NCBI RefSeq assembly: GCF_000428925.1
Contig: NZ_AUAW01000023.1
Span: 1-33,521, forward strand
Direction: 5' to 3'
Length of the DNA stretch: 33,521 nucleotides
Source of the DNA: Furfurilactobacillus rossiae DSM 15814
GTDB lineage: Bacteria; Bacillota; Bacilli; Lactobacillales; Lactobacillaceae
Shown: positions 21,771 through 29,988 of the stretch, in pieces
Numbering within the stretch: position 1 is the stretch's first letter
Layout of the letters: every line of letters begins with the position of its first letter
Notes under the pieces: model-generated
What the model was told of the DNA's origin: nothing
Databases searched by the model: none
Seen by the model: only the letters and a program-made list of their open reading frames with translations
Translations under genes and position numbers: made by a program

Positions 21771-24263
21771 ATGAAACGATTGTTTACTTTGTTTATGATT
21801 GCGTTTTGGGTTATTGGGGGTAATCAAGTTGGTCCGCAGATGATGGTGCAGGCTAATGAATCAGTGGAGAGCTCACAACAGTCTTCGCAAGACGACTCAC
21901 AGACGGCTAATTCAATTGATACTTCAGTGGTCAGTGATTCTACGACAAACAAGATAACGGCGGTTGCAGATAGCTCATCCGCCGATAAAACTGATGTTAT
22001 TGAGGTTAAGCCGACCGTTCATACGTTTGCCGAATTCAAAGATGCTTACGAAAATGGCGATGTTCAGGAGATTACATTAGCCGCAGATATCAGTGGTGAT
22101 GTCCGCCAATTAGCTGGACGGACAACTTCGCTAGTGATTACAGGGAAGCAGCACCAGTTAACTTTAACTGAAGGTTCACTGCCATTGGGTAAATCGGATG
22201 ATAATACGCGATTAACTTTACGAAATTTGAGCATTAACAATGACCGAAGTGGTTCGTTTATAACTGCTCAGGCTGGCAGCCTTGGCTGGTTGTTGACGTT
22301 TGAACATGTGGATACGAAAAACGTGACTAAACTCAGTGACCTTCCCGCTGAACAAGTGTCACTGATTGGAACGATTGATCCTGCTGCTGAAGAATCAGCC
22401 AGTGAAAGTGGATCTTCAAGTAGTAGTTCAGTGTCTTCAATGAGTGAAAGTAGTCAATCTGGTGAAAGCGATCGTGAATCAAATGATTCTGACACTAATA
22501 GCGACGTCAGTCAAAGTAGCAAGGCCAGTTCAAAACATTTGGAAAGTGAGGCAACCGTTTCACGTGAAACCAATTCAATTGATTCACAGTCAGCTAATCA
22601 GCCTAGTAGAACCGATGAAGAAACTAGTTCACGATCAGAAAGCACACAAACTTCCCGGGTAGAAGAAGACACAAAACTTGGCGAGACAGAGCGCGAGGTT
22701 AGCAACATTTCTGAGTTACAGACTGCGATTAACGAGCCATCCGTAACCAAGATTTTTTTGAAGAATAACATTTCTGCCACCTCAATATCTGCCAATCCCA
22801 TCACTCGCAGTTTAGAAATCGATGGGCAGCAACATACCCTAAACATTGGCAGTGGCGCTTTACGTTACGGTGTACCGGTTTCAGGCAATCCGACACTAAA
22901 CGTGCATGATATTCAAGTGGCAAACACGGCGGCAGCATTTGTCACGTTCAGCGGTACGGCTCGAGGTCAATGGCACTTTGAATTCAGCAATATCAGTACG
23001 GCTACAACGGTTAATCGCCTGGTCATTGCAACGTATTCGGACATTACGTTTTCAGGCACCTGCAACATAGATACGCGAGCGGAAAACGTTTATACCGGGA
23101 GCGTCAAAATGGCCGACAATACGGTTTACACCGGGAACGTCAACAATACGAACTATTCGATGTTTTATTATGATTTGCGGCCATCTGAGGACCAGACAGG
23201 TGGGACTCGGGAATTTACAACGGGGCAAAACTGTACGCTGAACTTGACTGGAACTAACGGGACGCAAGGTTATCCAATTGTTTATCTGTACTATAACAAC
23301 ATTACGTTAGGAACCGGGACGAAGTTTAATGCGGAGTGGCCTGGAAATAACGTTTATTTTCAAATCGCCAATGACAATGCTTCTTTAACGATTGGTCAGA
23401 ATGCCCAAATGAACCTAGATACAGATAATCGGTCAATTGCGGCGATTCGTTCCTCAGGGGGAAACAATAATATTACTGTTGCTTCCCGAGGATCATTGAC
23501 TGCGCGAAACAATAGTACAACTGCTGCAACGGCAGACTTAGGCACAGGTACGACAACGGCTGTCGTTGAGGACCCGGCTGCATTTGATTTACAAAACACT
23601 GGGACTGGCACAAATTCTCGGGCATTGAATCTGAATGCTAATTCCAGCTTAACCTTATCGAATTCGCCGTTTGCATATTGGGATACTACTGCAGTTAGTG
23701 GTGATCCAACACAGTCATTTGAAAAAATTGAGTGGGGAAAATTTGCTGGTAGCATGGTCACCAGTGATCCGGAAGCGATGGCAACTGCCGTCAGGGGCAA
23801 AACGTTGCACCGAATGGCGGCTTACAATCCGCCCGGTACGCTGCAATTATCCAGTGTCCCCAAAAATTTGAATTTTGGGCGTGATCTGATTGTGCGGCAA
23901 GCCAATCAACTGTTTCCGCTAGTAAGCTGGGATCAGCCATTGAGTGTGACCGATCAACGTTATGTAACCAAACAGTGGTCGTTAACGTTGACACTGACGC
24001 AGGCGTTAACAAATACGACTGGCGATGTGTTGCCGGACGCAATTAAGTATAAAAAGAATGGTGAACTACTGCCGGTAAGTCATGCAGCCATTGAGATTGA
24101 AACAGCACGTAATCCTGACAATGATCCGTATGTCGTTTCTAATCAATGGAATAGTGAAGAGGGGCTCATGCTCCAAGTTTCACCCTCAGAGGCCAAGGCA
24201 GGAGCTTACAATGGCGAAATTACTTGGAACCTGAGCGATGTACCGAACGAAACGGAGGGGTGA
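21771..24263 (+). CDS. Large WxL-domain surface protein with beta-helix and Ser-rich linker
   Basis: An 830-residue exported protein. Signal peptide 1-28 (VQA|NE). A first repeat-like domain follows (about 85-200, HTFAEFKDAYENGDV), then a Ser/Glu-rich linker (about 205-310), then a parallel beta-helix-like region (about 310-680) that opens with the related motif VSNISELQTAINEPSV. The C-terminus is a WxL domain: SVPKNLNFGRDL, QWSLTL (first WxL) and EITWNLSDVPN (second WxL). WxL domains bind peptidoglycan non-covalently and assemble with DUF916 proteins. The start is ATG 21771 with GGAG 8 nt upstream; the in-frame codon at 21729 has no ribosome site and would spoil the signal peptide. First gene of the WxL operon. 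The Ser-rich linker could be a substrate of GtfA/GtfB. Confidence 0.87.
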   Translation: MKRLFTLFMIAFWVIGGNQVGPQMMVQANESVESSQQSSQDDSQTANSIDTSVVSDSTTNKITAVADSSSADKTDVIEVKPTVHTFAEFKDAYENGDVQEITLAADISGDVRQLAGRTTSLVITGKQHQLTLTEGSLPLGKSDDNTRLTLRNLSINNDRSGSFITAQAGSLGWLLTFEHVDTKNVTKLSDLPAEQVSLIGTIDPAAEESASESGSSSSSSVSSMSESSQSGESDRESNDSDTNSDVSQSSKASSKHLESEATVSRETNSIDSQSANQPSRTDEETSSRSESTQTSRVEEDTKLGETEREVSNISELQTAINEPSVTKIFLKNNISATSISANPITRSLEIDGQQHTLNIGSGALRYGVPVSGNPTLNVHDIQVANTAAAFVTFSGTARGQWHFEFSNISTATTVNRLVIATYSDITFSGTCNIDTRAENVYTGSVKMADNTVYTGNVNNTNYSMFYYDLRPSEDQTGGTREFTTGQNCTLNLTGTNGTQGYPIVYLYYNNITLGTGTKFNAEWPGNNVYFQIANDNASLTIGQNAQMNLDTDNRSIAAIRSSGGNNNITVASRGSLTARNNSTTAATADLGTGTTTAVVEDPAAFDLQNTGTGTNSRALNLNANSSLTLSNSPFAYWDTTAVSGDPTQSFEKIEWGKFAGSMVTSDPEAMATAVRGKTLHRMAAYNPPGTLQLSSVPKNLNFGRDLIVRQANQLFPLVSWDQPLSVTDQRYVTKQWSLTLTLTQALTNTTGDVLPDAIKYKKNGELLPVSHAAIEIETARNPDNDPYVVSNQWNSEEGLMLQVSPSEAKAGAYNGEITWNLSDVPNETEG

Positions 24264-24269
24264 TGGAAC

Positions 24270-24356
24270 ATGAACAAAATGAAATGTTTGCATCATGTCC
24301 GTTTGCCACCAATTCGGGCCGATAACAATGAACGATGGCCGTCCCTTTGCAGATAA
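24270..24356 (+). CDS. Possible 28-residue peptide within the WxL operon
   Basis: ATG 24270 lies 9 nt after GGAGGGG (24254-24260), a ribosome site that overlaps the end of the preceding gene and has no other full-length gene to serve. The product starts MNKMKCLHH, is Arg/Cys-containing and has no signal peptide. A second ORF of 20 codons in another frame begins at 24263, directly at the stop, but is only 2 nt from the same site. The peptide may be real, a coupling device, or the decayed remnant of another WxL-cluster gene. Confidence 0.3.
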   Translation: MNKMKCLHHVRLPPIRADNNERWPSLCR

Positions 24357-24374
24357 AAAAGTGAGGTAAAAATC

Positions 24375-25103
24375 ATGAAATTAAGCAAACTAACGACCAT
24401 TATTGCCGCATCATTACTGACGCTGGGGTTGGCAACACCGGTTATGGCAGCGTCATGGGATTCTACAGCGACGGTTTCATTTACTGATCCGAGTAGCGTT
24501 ACGACACCATTGGATCCTAACGACGCAGCAACTGAGCTGACAGGATCCGGGACGACTAATCAGAGTGGTTCATTGACCATTGATTACGCGTCCAAACTAG
24601 ATTTCGGTCAACGGACGACATCCAACACGCAGGAACAAACATTCAATGCCAAAACAGATACAGTTCAAATCGACGGTATTGCAGGTTCAGTCAAACGTTC
24701 CAACTTCGTTCAGGTTACTGACAAACGGGGTGGCGGACTTGGATGGCAATTAGCAGCCAAGCAGAGCCTGCCCTTTAAGAACGGCGAGGAGCATCAAATG
24801 ACTGGTACTAAGATTCTATTCAACGATCGTGCTGTATTAGGCACTGAATCTGGCCAGGAACCAACTATGGTTGGTGGCAATGTGACGGTTCTTGCTGATG
24901 ATGCAAATGTGAAACTGTTAAACGCGCCAACAGGTAAGGGAACAGGAACGACGATCCATCGTTTTGGTGGTGAAGTGACTGGTACTGAACAAGAAGAAAC
25001 AACTGGTGTTCAGCTAGTAGTTCCAGCTGGTGCCGCTCGTGCGGGGACCTACAATGGAACATTGACTTGGACACTAGAAGATACACCAGATGAAACCGTT
25101 TAG
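24375..25103 (+). CDS. Small WxL-domain surface protein
   Basis: A 242-residue exported protein. Signal peptide 1-25 (VMA|A), a short ASWDSTATVSF stretch, then a complete WxL domain: LDFGQRTT, VQVTDKRGGG-type strand, GWQLAA (first WxL) and NGTLTWTLEDTPDETV (second WxL at the C-terminus). It attaches to peptidoglycan without covalent linkage and is expected to complex with the DUF916 protein encoded next. GTGAGG precedes the ATG by about 8 nt. It is the commonest member type of WxL clusters. Confidence 0.93.
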   Translation: MKLSKLTTIIAASLLTLGLATPVMAASWDSTATVSFTDPSSVTTPLDPNDAATELTGSGTTNQSGSLTIDYASKLDFGQRTTSNTQEQTFNAKTDTVQIDGIAGSVKRSNFVQVTDKRGGGLGWQLAAKQSLPFKNGEEHQMTGTKILFNDRAVLGTESGQEPTMVGGNVTVLADDANVKLLNAPTGKGTGTTIHRFGGEVTGTEQEETTGVQLVVPAGAARAGTYNGTLTWTLEDTPDETV

Positions 25104-25144
25104 TTTTAAATGTTTCAAATATGCGAAACACAGGAGGGTTCAAC

Positions 25145-26155
25145 ATGACCAAGAAAACATTAACGACAATTATAGTGATGCTTTGTGGGGTGGTTGGCCT
25201 CCTGCTACATAGTCAAGTGGCTCACGCACAAAGCATGGATTTCAGCGTGGAGCCACAAAAATCGTCACTGCAACGGGATCAATCGAAAACGTATTTTGAT
25301 TTAAACGTGAAGCCGGGTCAAAAAGAAAGTGTCATGGTGAAGGTTACCAATACGTCCGACAAACGCATTAAGATCAATACAAGTGTGAACGTGGCGAAAA
25401 CGAATCCAAACGGAGTGGTTGAGTACGGTAAGTCACGGTTTAAGTCTGACAAAACGTTGACCACACCCATAACAGATGTTGTGACGACAGCACCAAAGCA
25501 ACTCAGTTTAGCGCCCAAAAGTTCGAAAATGGCGATTTTTGAAATCGATGCGCCTAAACAAAAGTTTAACGGTGTGATTGCCGGCGGAATTTCGTTTAAA
25601 AAAGTAGCACCCGACAAGAAAAAGACCTCGAAAGGAATTTCCGTCACGAATAATTATCAATACGTGGTGGGAATGGTCCTTCATCAAGGTCGGCAAAAAT
25701 TAACACCAATGTTAAAACTGGGGGATGTAAAAGCTAAATCTGAAGCGGGTCGTAATCTGGTCACAGCTCAATTGCGCAATGTAAAAAAACGTTACTTAAG
25801 TCAGGCGAAAATTGTGGCAAAGGTTCAAACAACGAGCAAACGGACGTTGTATAAGTCGACAAAGGATCACGTTCAGTTTGCACCAAATTCAATCATGGAT
25901 TATCCAATCCGTTTGAATGGGGAACGTTTTAAACCAGGGCGCTACCGGCTTGATTTAACAGTGACTGCCGCCAAGAAAAAGTGGCATTTTGTCCGTGAAT
26001 TTACGATCACTAAGGAACAGGCCGAAAAATACAATAACCAAGACGTGACGCTGAAACCGGATCACACGATGCTTTACTGGGCTGTCGGTAGCGTGCTGAT
26101 TGTCATTATCGGTGTGCTGAGCTGGGTGGTTATCAAAATGAAACGTAAACGCTAG
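25145..26155 (+). CDS. DUF916/DUF3324 membrane protein (WxL-interacting protein)
   Basis: A 336-residue protein. Signal peptide 1-28 (AHA|Q), DUF916 domain (about 30-150; YFDLNVKPGQKESVMVKVTN), DUF3324 domain (about 155-300; NNYQYVVGMVLHQG), one membrane helix near 310-330 and a short KMKRKR cytoplasmic tail. In the family it is a membrane-tethered partner that binds WxL proteins and peptidoglycan. ATG 25145 follows AGGAGG with a 7-nt gap; the upstream in-frame ATG at 25121 has no ribosome site and would add residues before the signal peptide. It is 41 nt after the small WxL gene, in the same operon. Confidence 0.92.
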   Translation: MTKKTLTTIIVMLCGVVGLLLHSQVAHAQSMDFSVEPQKSSLQRDQSKTYFDLNVKPGQKESVMVKVTNTSDKRIKINTSVNVAKTNPNGVVEYGKSRFKSDKTLTTPITDVVTTAPKQLSLAPKSSKMAIFEIDAPKQKFNGVIAGGISFKKVAPDKKKTSKGISVTNNYQYVVGMVLHQGRQKLTPMLKLGDVKAKSEAGRNLVTAQLRNVKKRYLSQAKIVAKVQTTSKRTLYKSTKDHVQFAPNSIMDYPIRLNGERFKPGRYRLDLTVTAAKKKWHFVREFTITKEQAEKYNNQDVTLKPDHTMLYWAVGSVLIVIIGVLSWVVIKMKRKR

Positions 26156-26527
26156 GCTAATTTGAGCCGGCTGTGAACACAATTAATGCTTTTTTCCGTA
26201 TACGATCCTTGAGGCAACGAGCGTAATGGCTAAAAAGATGTCTAAAATAGGTATGCGTATCCTTCTCATGGTGGCGAGTTTAAGTTATTAAGTCCAACGT
26301 TTATGCTGCTAGATATCTTGACAGTTAGAAGTGGACGCTAAGTTAACAGCAAAAAAATAATCCAGAATTTCAAAACGTGTTAGACGAGTTATGATAATTT
26401 CGCCTATCACGTTTTTAACTTGTCTAAGATGATTGAAAAATAATTATTTCAGAATGCTTCGATGTTTGTTGCAAGGCGTACAATCAACATAAGCACCATA
26501 TTTCACACATAAAGGAAGTTGCGATTC
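26156..26527. other. Intergenic region before pepI
   Basis: No gene is supported in 372 bp. The stretch 26160-26340 shows nothing recognisable. From 26372 to 26427 there is an interleaved inverted-repeat pair (separate entry). AAAGGAAG at 26511-26518 is the pepI ribosome site. Confidence 0.5.
26372..26427 (+). promoter_or_regulatory. Interleaved inverted repeats (pseudoknot-like)
   Basis: AAAACGTG (26372-26379) pairs with CACGTTTT (26408-26415). The next segment, TTAGACGAGTT (26380-26390), pairs with AACTTGTCTAA (26417-26427), one G-U. The order A-B-A'-B' crosses, so the RNA would form a pseudoknot or two exclusive hairpins. It lies 100 nt before pepI. Confidence 0.4.
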
Positions 26528-27406
26528 ATGAAGATTGAAGAAGGCTACATGCCATTTCGCGGGTATAAAACATATTATCGAATTGTCGGTGAGAAGACGC
26601 CGGGCAAGGCACCATTACTGCTAATTCACGGTGGTCCTGGCTCATCGCATAATTACTTTGAATTGCTGGATGACTACGCAGAAACTGGTCGTCAGTTGAT
26701 TATGTATGACCAAGTTGGTTGTGGGAAGTCATCATTGCCTGAGGACGAATCCGTTTATGTGAAGGAAACGTGGGCCGAGGAATTAATCGCGCTCCGCAAG
26801 TACTTACACCTGGATGAAATTCACATGTTGGGTCAATCTTGGGGCGGCATGCTTGAGATGCTTTACCTTACGCACTATGACCAAACGGGAGTTAAGAGTG
26901 TCATGATCGACGGTTCGCCTGCTTCCATCAAGTTGTGGACGCAAGAGCAACATCGGTTAATTTCCTACTTGAGTTATGAGGACCGTGAGGCAATTGCTGA
27001 GGCTGAACGAACAGGTGACTTCTCTGGTCCTAAGTACTTGGCTGCTAATGACCGTTACATGGAGCGTTATTGCTGGGATGATCCCGACGAGAATTCACCA
27101 GAACCACTGCGTCGTGAAACAAATGGTAAACGTGCCAGCCTAATCGCTGAGGGACCAAACGAATTTACCGAGAACGGAACCATCAGTGATTACGATGTAA
27201 CCGATGATTTGAAGAACATTCATGTGCCCGTATTGGTTACTAATGGGACGGATGATCTATGTACACCACTGATTGCTAAGTCCGTTTACGATCACATTCC
27301 AGGCGCTAAGTGGCACTTGTTCGCCAACAGTCGCCATTTGGCTTTGCTGGATCAGCATGATGAGTTTATCAGTGTGCTGGATAAGTGGTTGAAGGAAAAT
27401 GACTAG
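26528..27406 (+). CDS. pepI: Proline iminopeptidase
   Basis: A 292-residue alpha/beta-hydrolase that removes N-terminal proline from di- and tripeptides in the cytoplasm, completing casein-type peptide breakdown in lactobacilli. Oxyanion motif HGGPG (34-38), nucleophile GQSWGG (S104), acid Asp in NGTDDLC (D242 or D243) and His in NSRHLA (H270) are all present; length is normal for lactobacillar PepI. The internal cap region (about 130-225) contains WDDPDENSPEPLRR. Start ATG 26528 with AAAGGAAG 9 nt upstream; an in-frame TTG at 26519 lies directly on the ribosome site. Own terminator, monocistronic. Confidence 0.88.
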   Translation: MKIEEGYMPFRGYKTYYRIVGEKTPGKAPLLLIHGGPGSSHNYFELLDDYAETGRQLIMYDQVGCGKSSLPEDESVYVKETWAEELIALRKYLHLDEIHMLGQSWGGMLEMLYLTHYDQTGVKSVMIDGSPASIKLWTQEQHRLISYLSYEDREAIAEAERTGDFSGPKYLAANDRYMERYCWDDPDENSPEPLRRETNGKRASLIAEGPNEFTENGTISDYDVTDDLKNIHVPVLVTNGTDDLCTPLIAKSVYDHIPGAKWHLFANSRHLALLDQHDEFISVLDKWLKEND

Positions 27407-27434
27407 AATGCTTAAAATATAGGAAATTAAAAAT

Positions 27435-27496
27435 AAAAGCTGAGTTCTTAAAGAGGCCATCACCAGATAATGGTTTCTCTAAGAACTCGGCTTTTT
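27435..27496. terminator. Bidirectional terminator between pepI and the AraC gene
   Basis: AAAAGCTGAGTTCTTA (27435-27450) pairs with TAAGAACTCGGCTTTT (27480-27495; one G-U), with a further AGAGGCCAT/ATGGTTTCT stem inside. T tracts lie on both sides, suiting the two converging genes. Confidence 0.88.
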
Positions 27497-28419
27497 TATT
27501 GTCTTTCAGGCGTTTGTTTAATAGGAACTTCAGGGTCAAAGCGACTGGAATCAAGAAATTTACGAGTGTATGCCCTTCTGAATTCTGTAGGGGTTAGATT
27601 GAAATTGTTTTTAAAAACCTTCATGAATCTTTTTTCGTCTTCAAAGTAAACTTCTCCAGCAACTTGTTTAATAGATAAATCACTCCTAATCAATAACTCT
27701 TTAGCTTTGTCCATTTTTAGCTGGTTAATATATGCGATTACCGTTTGGCCAGTTTCATGTTTAAAAAAACGTACTAAATATCTTGCATTGAGATTAAAAG
27801 CGTTGGCAACGTCTGTTACCTTAAGATGACTATTTAGATTAGCCCGAATCCAATCTTTAATAGTGTCAACCCGATTTTTCTTCATAGAAATCAGCGTTCC
27901 TGAGAGCTGTTTATGGTAATCATCGGCCAGCTGAATAATCAATTCTGTTAATAAATAATCCACGGCCAAAGGAGTGAAGTAATTACCTTTTGATACATCG
28001 AGAATTTGGTTTGCCAATAAAAATGTTTTGTTCTTTTCACAAATTTTGAATTGTAGCGGAAGTAATGCATCTGTTTTTTTGAAAATAGTGTCAATAATTT
28101 CACGCTTAGTTTTAAACTGGATATTTTTAAGCCCACCAGGTTTTACAAAAAAATGAAACCAAAAATATTGAGTGCCTTCAGGTGAAAATTGGTATCCACA
28201 TAAATGGTGATAAGGAGGTAAAGCAAAAGCTTCCCCAGCTGTTATTTGAAGTTTATTTTGATCAATCTGTAGAAATAACTTTCCGTGGATAACAATAATA
28301 ATTTCGAAATTACCTTCATGATACATATGCTTATGCTGCCAATTTTTACCGGCAGTAAACTTACCTGACGAAAAATGTAAAACAGGAGCATTAAGTGAAA
28401 AACAAGATACTGTGTTCAC
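27496..28419 (-). CDS. AraC-family regulator of the alpha-galactoside locus
   Basis: A 307-residue regulator. The N-terminal cupin-like sensor (about 15-110; EGNFEIIIVIHGKLFLQID, then AGEAFALPPYHHLCGYQ) resembles sugar-binding AraC domains. The C-terminus has two helix-turn-helix units (about 200-290; VTDVANAFNLNARYLVRFFKHETG, split here by HTH1 and linker; then IKQVAGEVYFEDEKRFMKVFK). It diverges from the symporter/alpha-galactosidase operon with a 192-bp gap and is likely its activator, as with MsmR/RafR-type proteins. I chose GTG 28419 because GGAGG lies 9 nt upstream (minus strand 28429-28433); the longer ATG version from 28479 has no good site and adds unrelated residues. Confidence 0.85.
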   Translation of the reverse strand: MNTVSCFSLNAPVLHFSSGKFTAGKNWQHKHMYHEGNFEIIIVIHGKLFLQIDQNKLQITAGEAFALPPYHHLCGYQFSPEGTQYFWFHFFVKPGGLKNIQFKTKREIIDTIFKKTDALLPLQFKICEKNKTFLLANQILDVSKGNYFTPLAVDYLLTELIIQLADDYHKQLSGTLISMKKNRVDTIKDWIRANLNSHLKVTDVANAFNLNARYLVRFFKHETGQTVIAYINQLKMDKAKELLIRSDLSIKQVAGEVYFEDEKRFMKVFKNNFNLTPTEFRRAYTRKFLDSSRFDPEVPIKQTPERQ

Positions 28420-28507
28420 GAGTGAGCACCTCCAGCCACTAAAAGTTACATAACGACACTTCGTAAAATAAATATTCACTAAAACTTGTTATATCAAATT
28501 CCAACAC

Positions 28508-28536
28508 ATGACAAAAAGACACCTTTTATATAAAAT
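28508..28536 (+). promoter_or_regulatory. Promoter of the alpha-galactoside operon
   Basis: ATGACA (28508-28513), 17 bp and TAAAAT (28531-28536); an overlapping TATAAA at 28529 is an alternative. The -35 deviates from consensus, in keeping with activation by the divergent AraC protein. Confidence 0.5.
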
Positions 28537-28555
28537 ACACCATTTTAAGCACTTG

Positions 28556-28569
28556 TGAAAGCGATTACA
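28556..28569 (+). promoter_or_regulatory. Catabolite-responsive element (CcpA site)
   Basis: TGAAAGCGATTACA agrees at every position with TGWAANCGNTNWCA. It lies about 20 bp downstream of the promoter's -10 box and 43 bp before the symporter start, a position where CcpA would block elongation. It implies repression by preferred sugars. Confidence 0.88.
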
Positions 28570-28611
28570 CTATTTTTGGATTTAAGAATATAAAAATAGG
28601 AGTGATCAAAA

Positions 28612-29988
28612 ATGTCTAGGAAACGAAAATCTGACGTGTCAGCAAATGAACGTTTCAGTTATGCAATGTTGGATACTGCAGGTCAACTTGTTTTTACTGT
28701 GATCAGCAGTTACTTACTGTACTTTTATACGGATGTGGCAAAATTGCCTGTGGCGACTGCAGGAATTATTTTATTAGTGGCCAGATTATTTGATGGAATT
28801 GATGCGCCAATTTGGGGAAGTATTATCGATATGACCAATTCTAAGTATGGTCGGGCTCGACCATACTTTTTATGGCTAGCAATTCCTTTCTCGATTTTTG
28901 GCGTGTTAACCTTTTGGGCACCACAAGTTGGACTTACAGGGAAAATATGGTGGTGTGCGGTAACATACATAATCACTGGAATTTTATATACAGGTTTGAA
29001 TACACCCTTAACAGCTGTACTACCATTGCTAACACCAGACCCGTCGGAACGGCTGAAATTAAATTCATGGCGCATGACGGGTTCTCAATTAGGTGTATTG
29101 ATTGTTAATGCCACAACATTGCCGCTGGTTGCCTTTTTGGGACGTGGAAATGATGTCAACGGCTTTAGGTGGCTAATTATCTTGTTTGCAGCAGTTTCAG
29201 CAATTATGACACTGTATTCGTTTGCACATATTAAGGAACGCGTTCATACAACGAATGAGAGGGTACCTTTAAATAAAAGTGTTAAAGCGATGAAGAAGAA
29301 CTGGCCGTGGATTATTATTTTTATCAGCAACTTTTTCTTCTGGATTGCACTAACTGAAAGGACATCGACCTTAGTGTATTATTTCACCTACAACTTGGGT
29401 AATAAGGGTTTAGTAACAATTTTTAATTCGATAGCATCAGTCCAAATTGCAGGAATGTTAGCAATTCCTCTAATAAATAAATTTATGAGCAAAAAGAATC
29501 TTTGGATTTCTGCTCTCGTTTTAGCGATTATTGGTCAATTTATTATTATGATTGGTGATCATAATTTGACGATAGTTGTGGTGGGGTGGATTTTGGCAAA
29601 TCTCGGATCAGGTATCGCCTGTTCTATGCCATTTGCTATGTTGGGTTCAGCAGTAGATTACGGTAAGTGGAAAAATGGCGTAAATGCCACGGGATTATTA
29701 ACTGCGTTGGGAACCTCGTTTTGTTTAAAAGTTGGTAGTGGATTAGCAGGCTTTATTCCGTCAATGATTATGGCAAGTTTTGGGTATATTGCTAATAAAA
29801 CACAGAGTACGCATGCACTATTGGGTATTTCAATTAGTTTCCATTGGGTAACAATTGTTTGTTTTGCCATCGCAATCATTCCATTGTTGTTTTATAAAAA
29901 GTTTGAAGACATGGAAGACGAGATTCGGGAATCTGTTGTTGCTGACAGTCAAGCCGAAATCCAAGATGACAAGGAGACTGCAAAATGA
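28612..29988 (+). CDS. GPH-family sugar:cation symporter
   Basis: A 458-residue, about 12-helix carrier of the glycoside-pentoside-hexuronide family. Signatures include a DTAGQLVFTVISSYLLYFYTD-like opening, ARLFDGIDAPIWGSIID, KYGRARPYFLW in the 2-3 loop and SAVDYGKWKNGVNATGLL late in the protein. It probably imports melibiose, raffinose or a related alpha-galactoside with H+ or Na+. The C-terminus is a short acidic tail; the IIA-like regulatory domain of LacS is absent. ATG 28612 has AGGAG 9 nt upstream. The stop overlaps the alpha-galactosidase start by 4 nt. Confidence 0.87.
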   Translation: MSRKRKSDVSANERFSYAMLDTAGQLVFTVISSYLLYFYTDVAKLPVATAGIILLVARLFDGIDAPIWGSIIDMTNSKYGRARPYFLWLAIPFSIFGVLTFWAPQVGLTGKIWWCAVTYIITGILYTGLNTPLTAVLPLLTPDPSERLKLNSWRMTGSQLGVLIVNATTLPLVAFLGRGNDVNGFRWLIILFAAVSAIMTLYSFAHIKERVHTTNERVPLNKSVKAMKKNWPWIIIFISNFFFWIALTERTSTLVYYFTYNLGNKGLVTIFNSIASVQIAGMLAIPLINKFMSKKNLWISALVLAIIGQFIIMIGDHNLTIVVVGWILANLGSGIACSMPFAMLGSAVDYGKWKNGVNATGLLTALGTSFCLKVGSGLAGFIPSMIMASFGYIANKTQSTHALLGISISFHWVTIVCFAIAIIPLLFYKKFEDMEDEIRESVVADSQAEIQDDKETAK

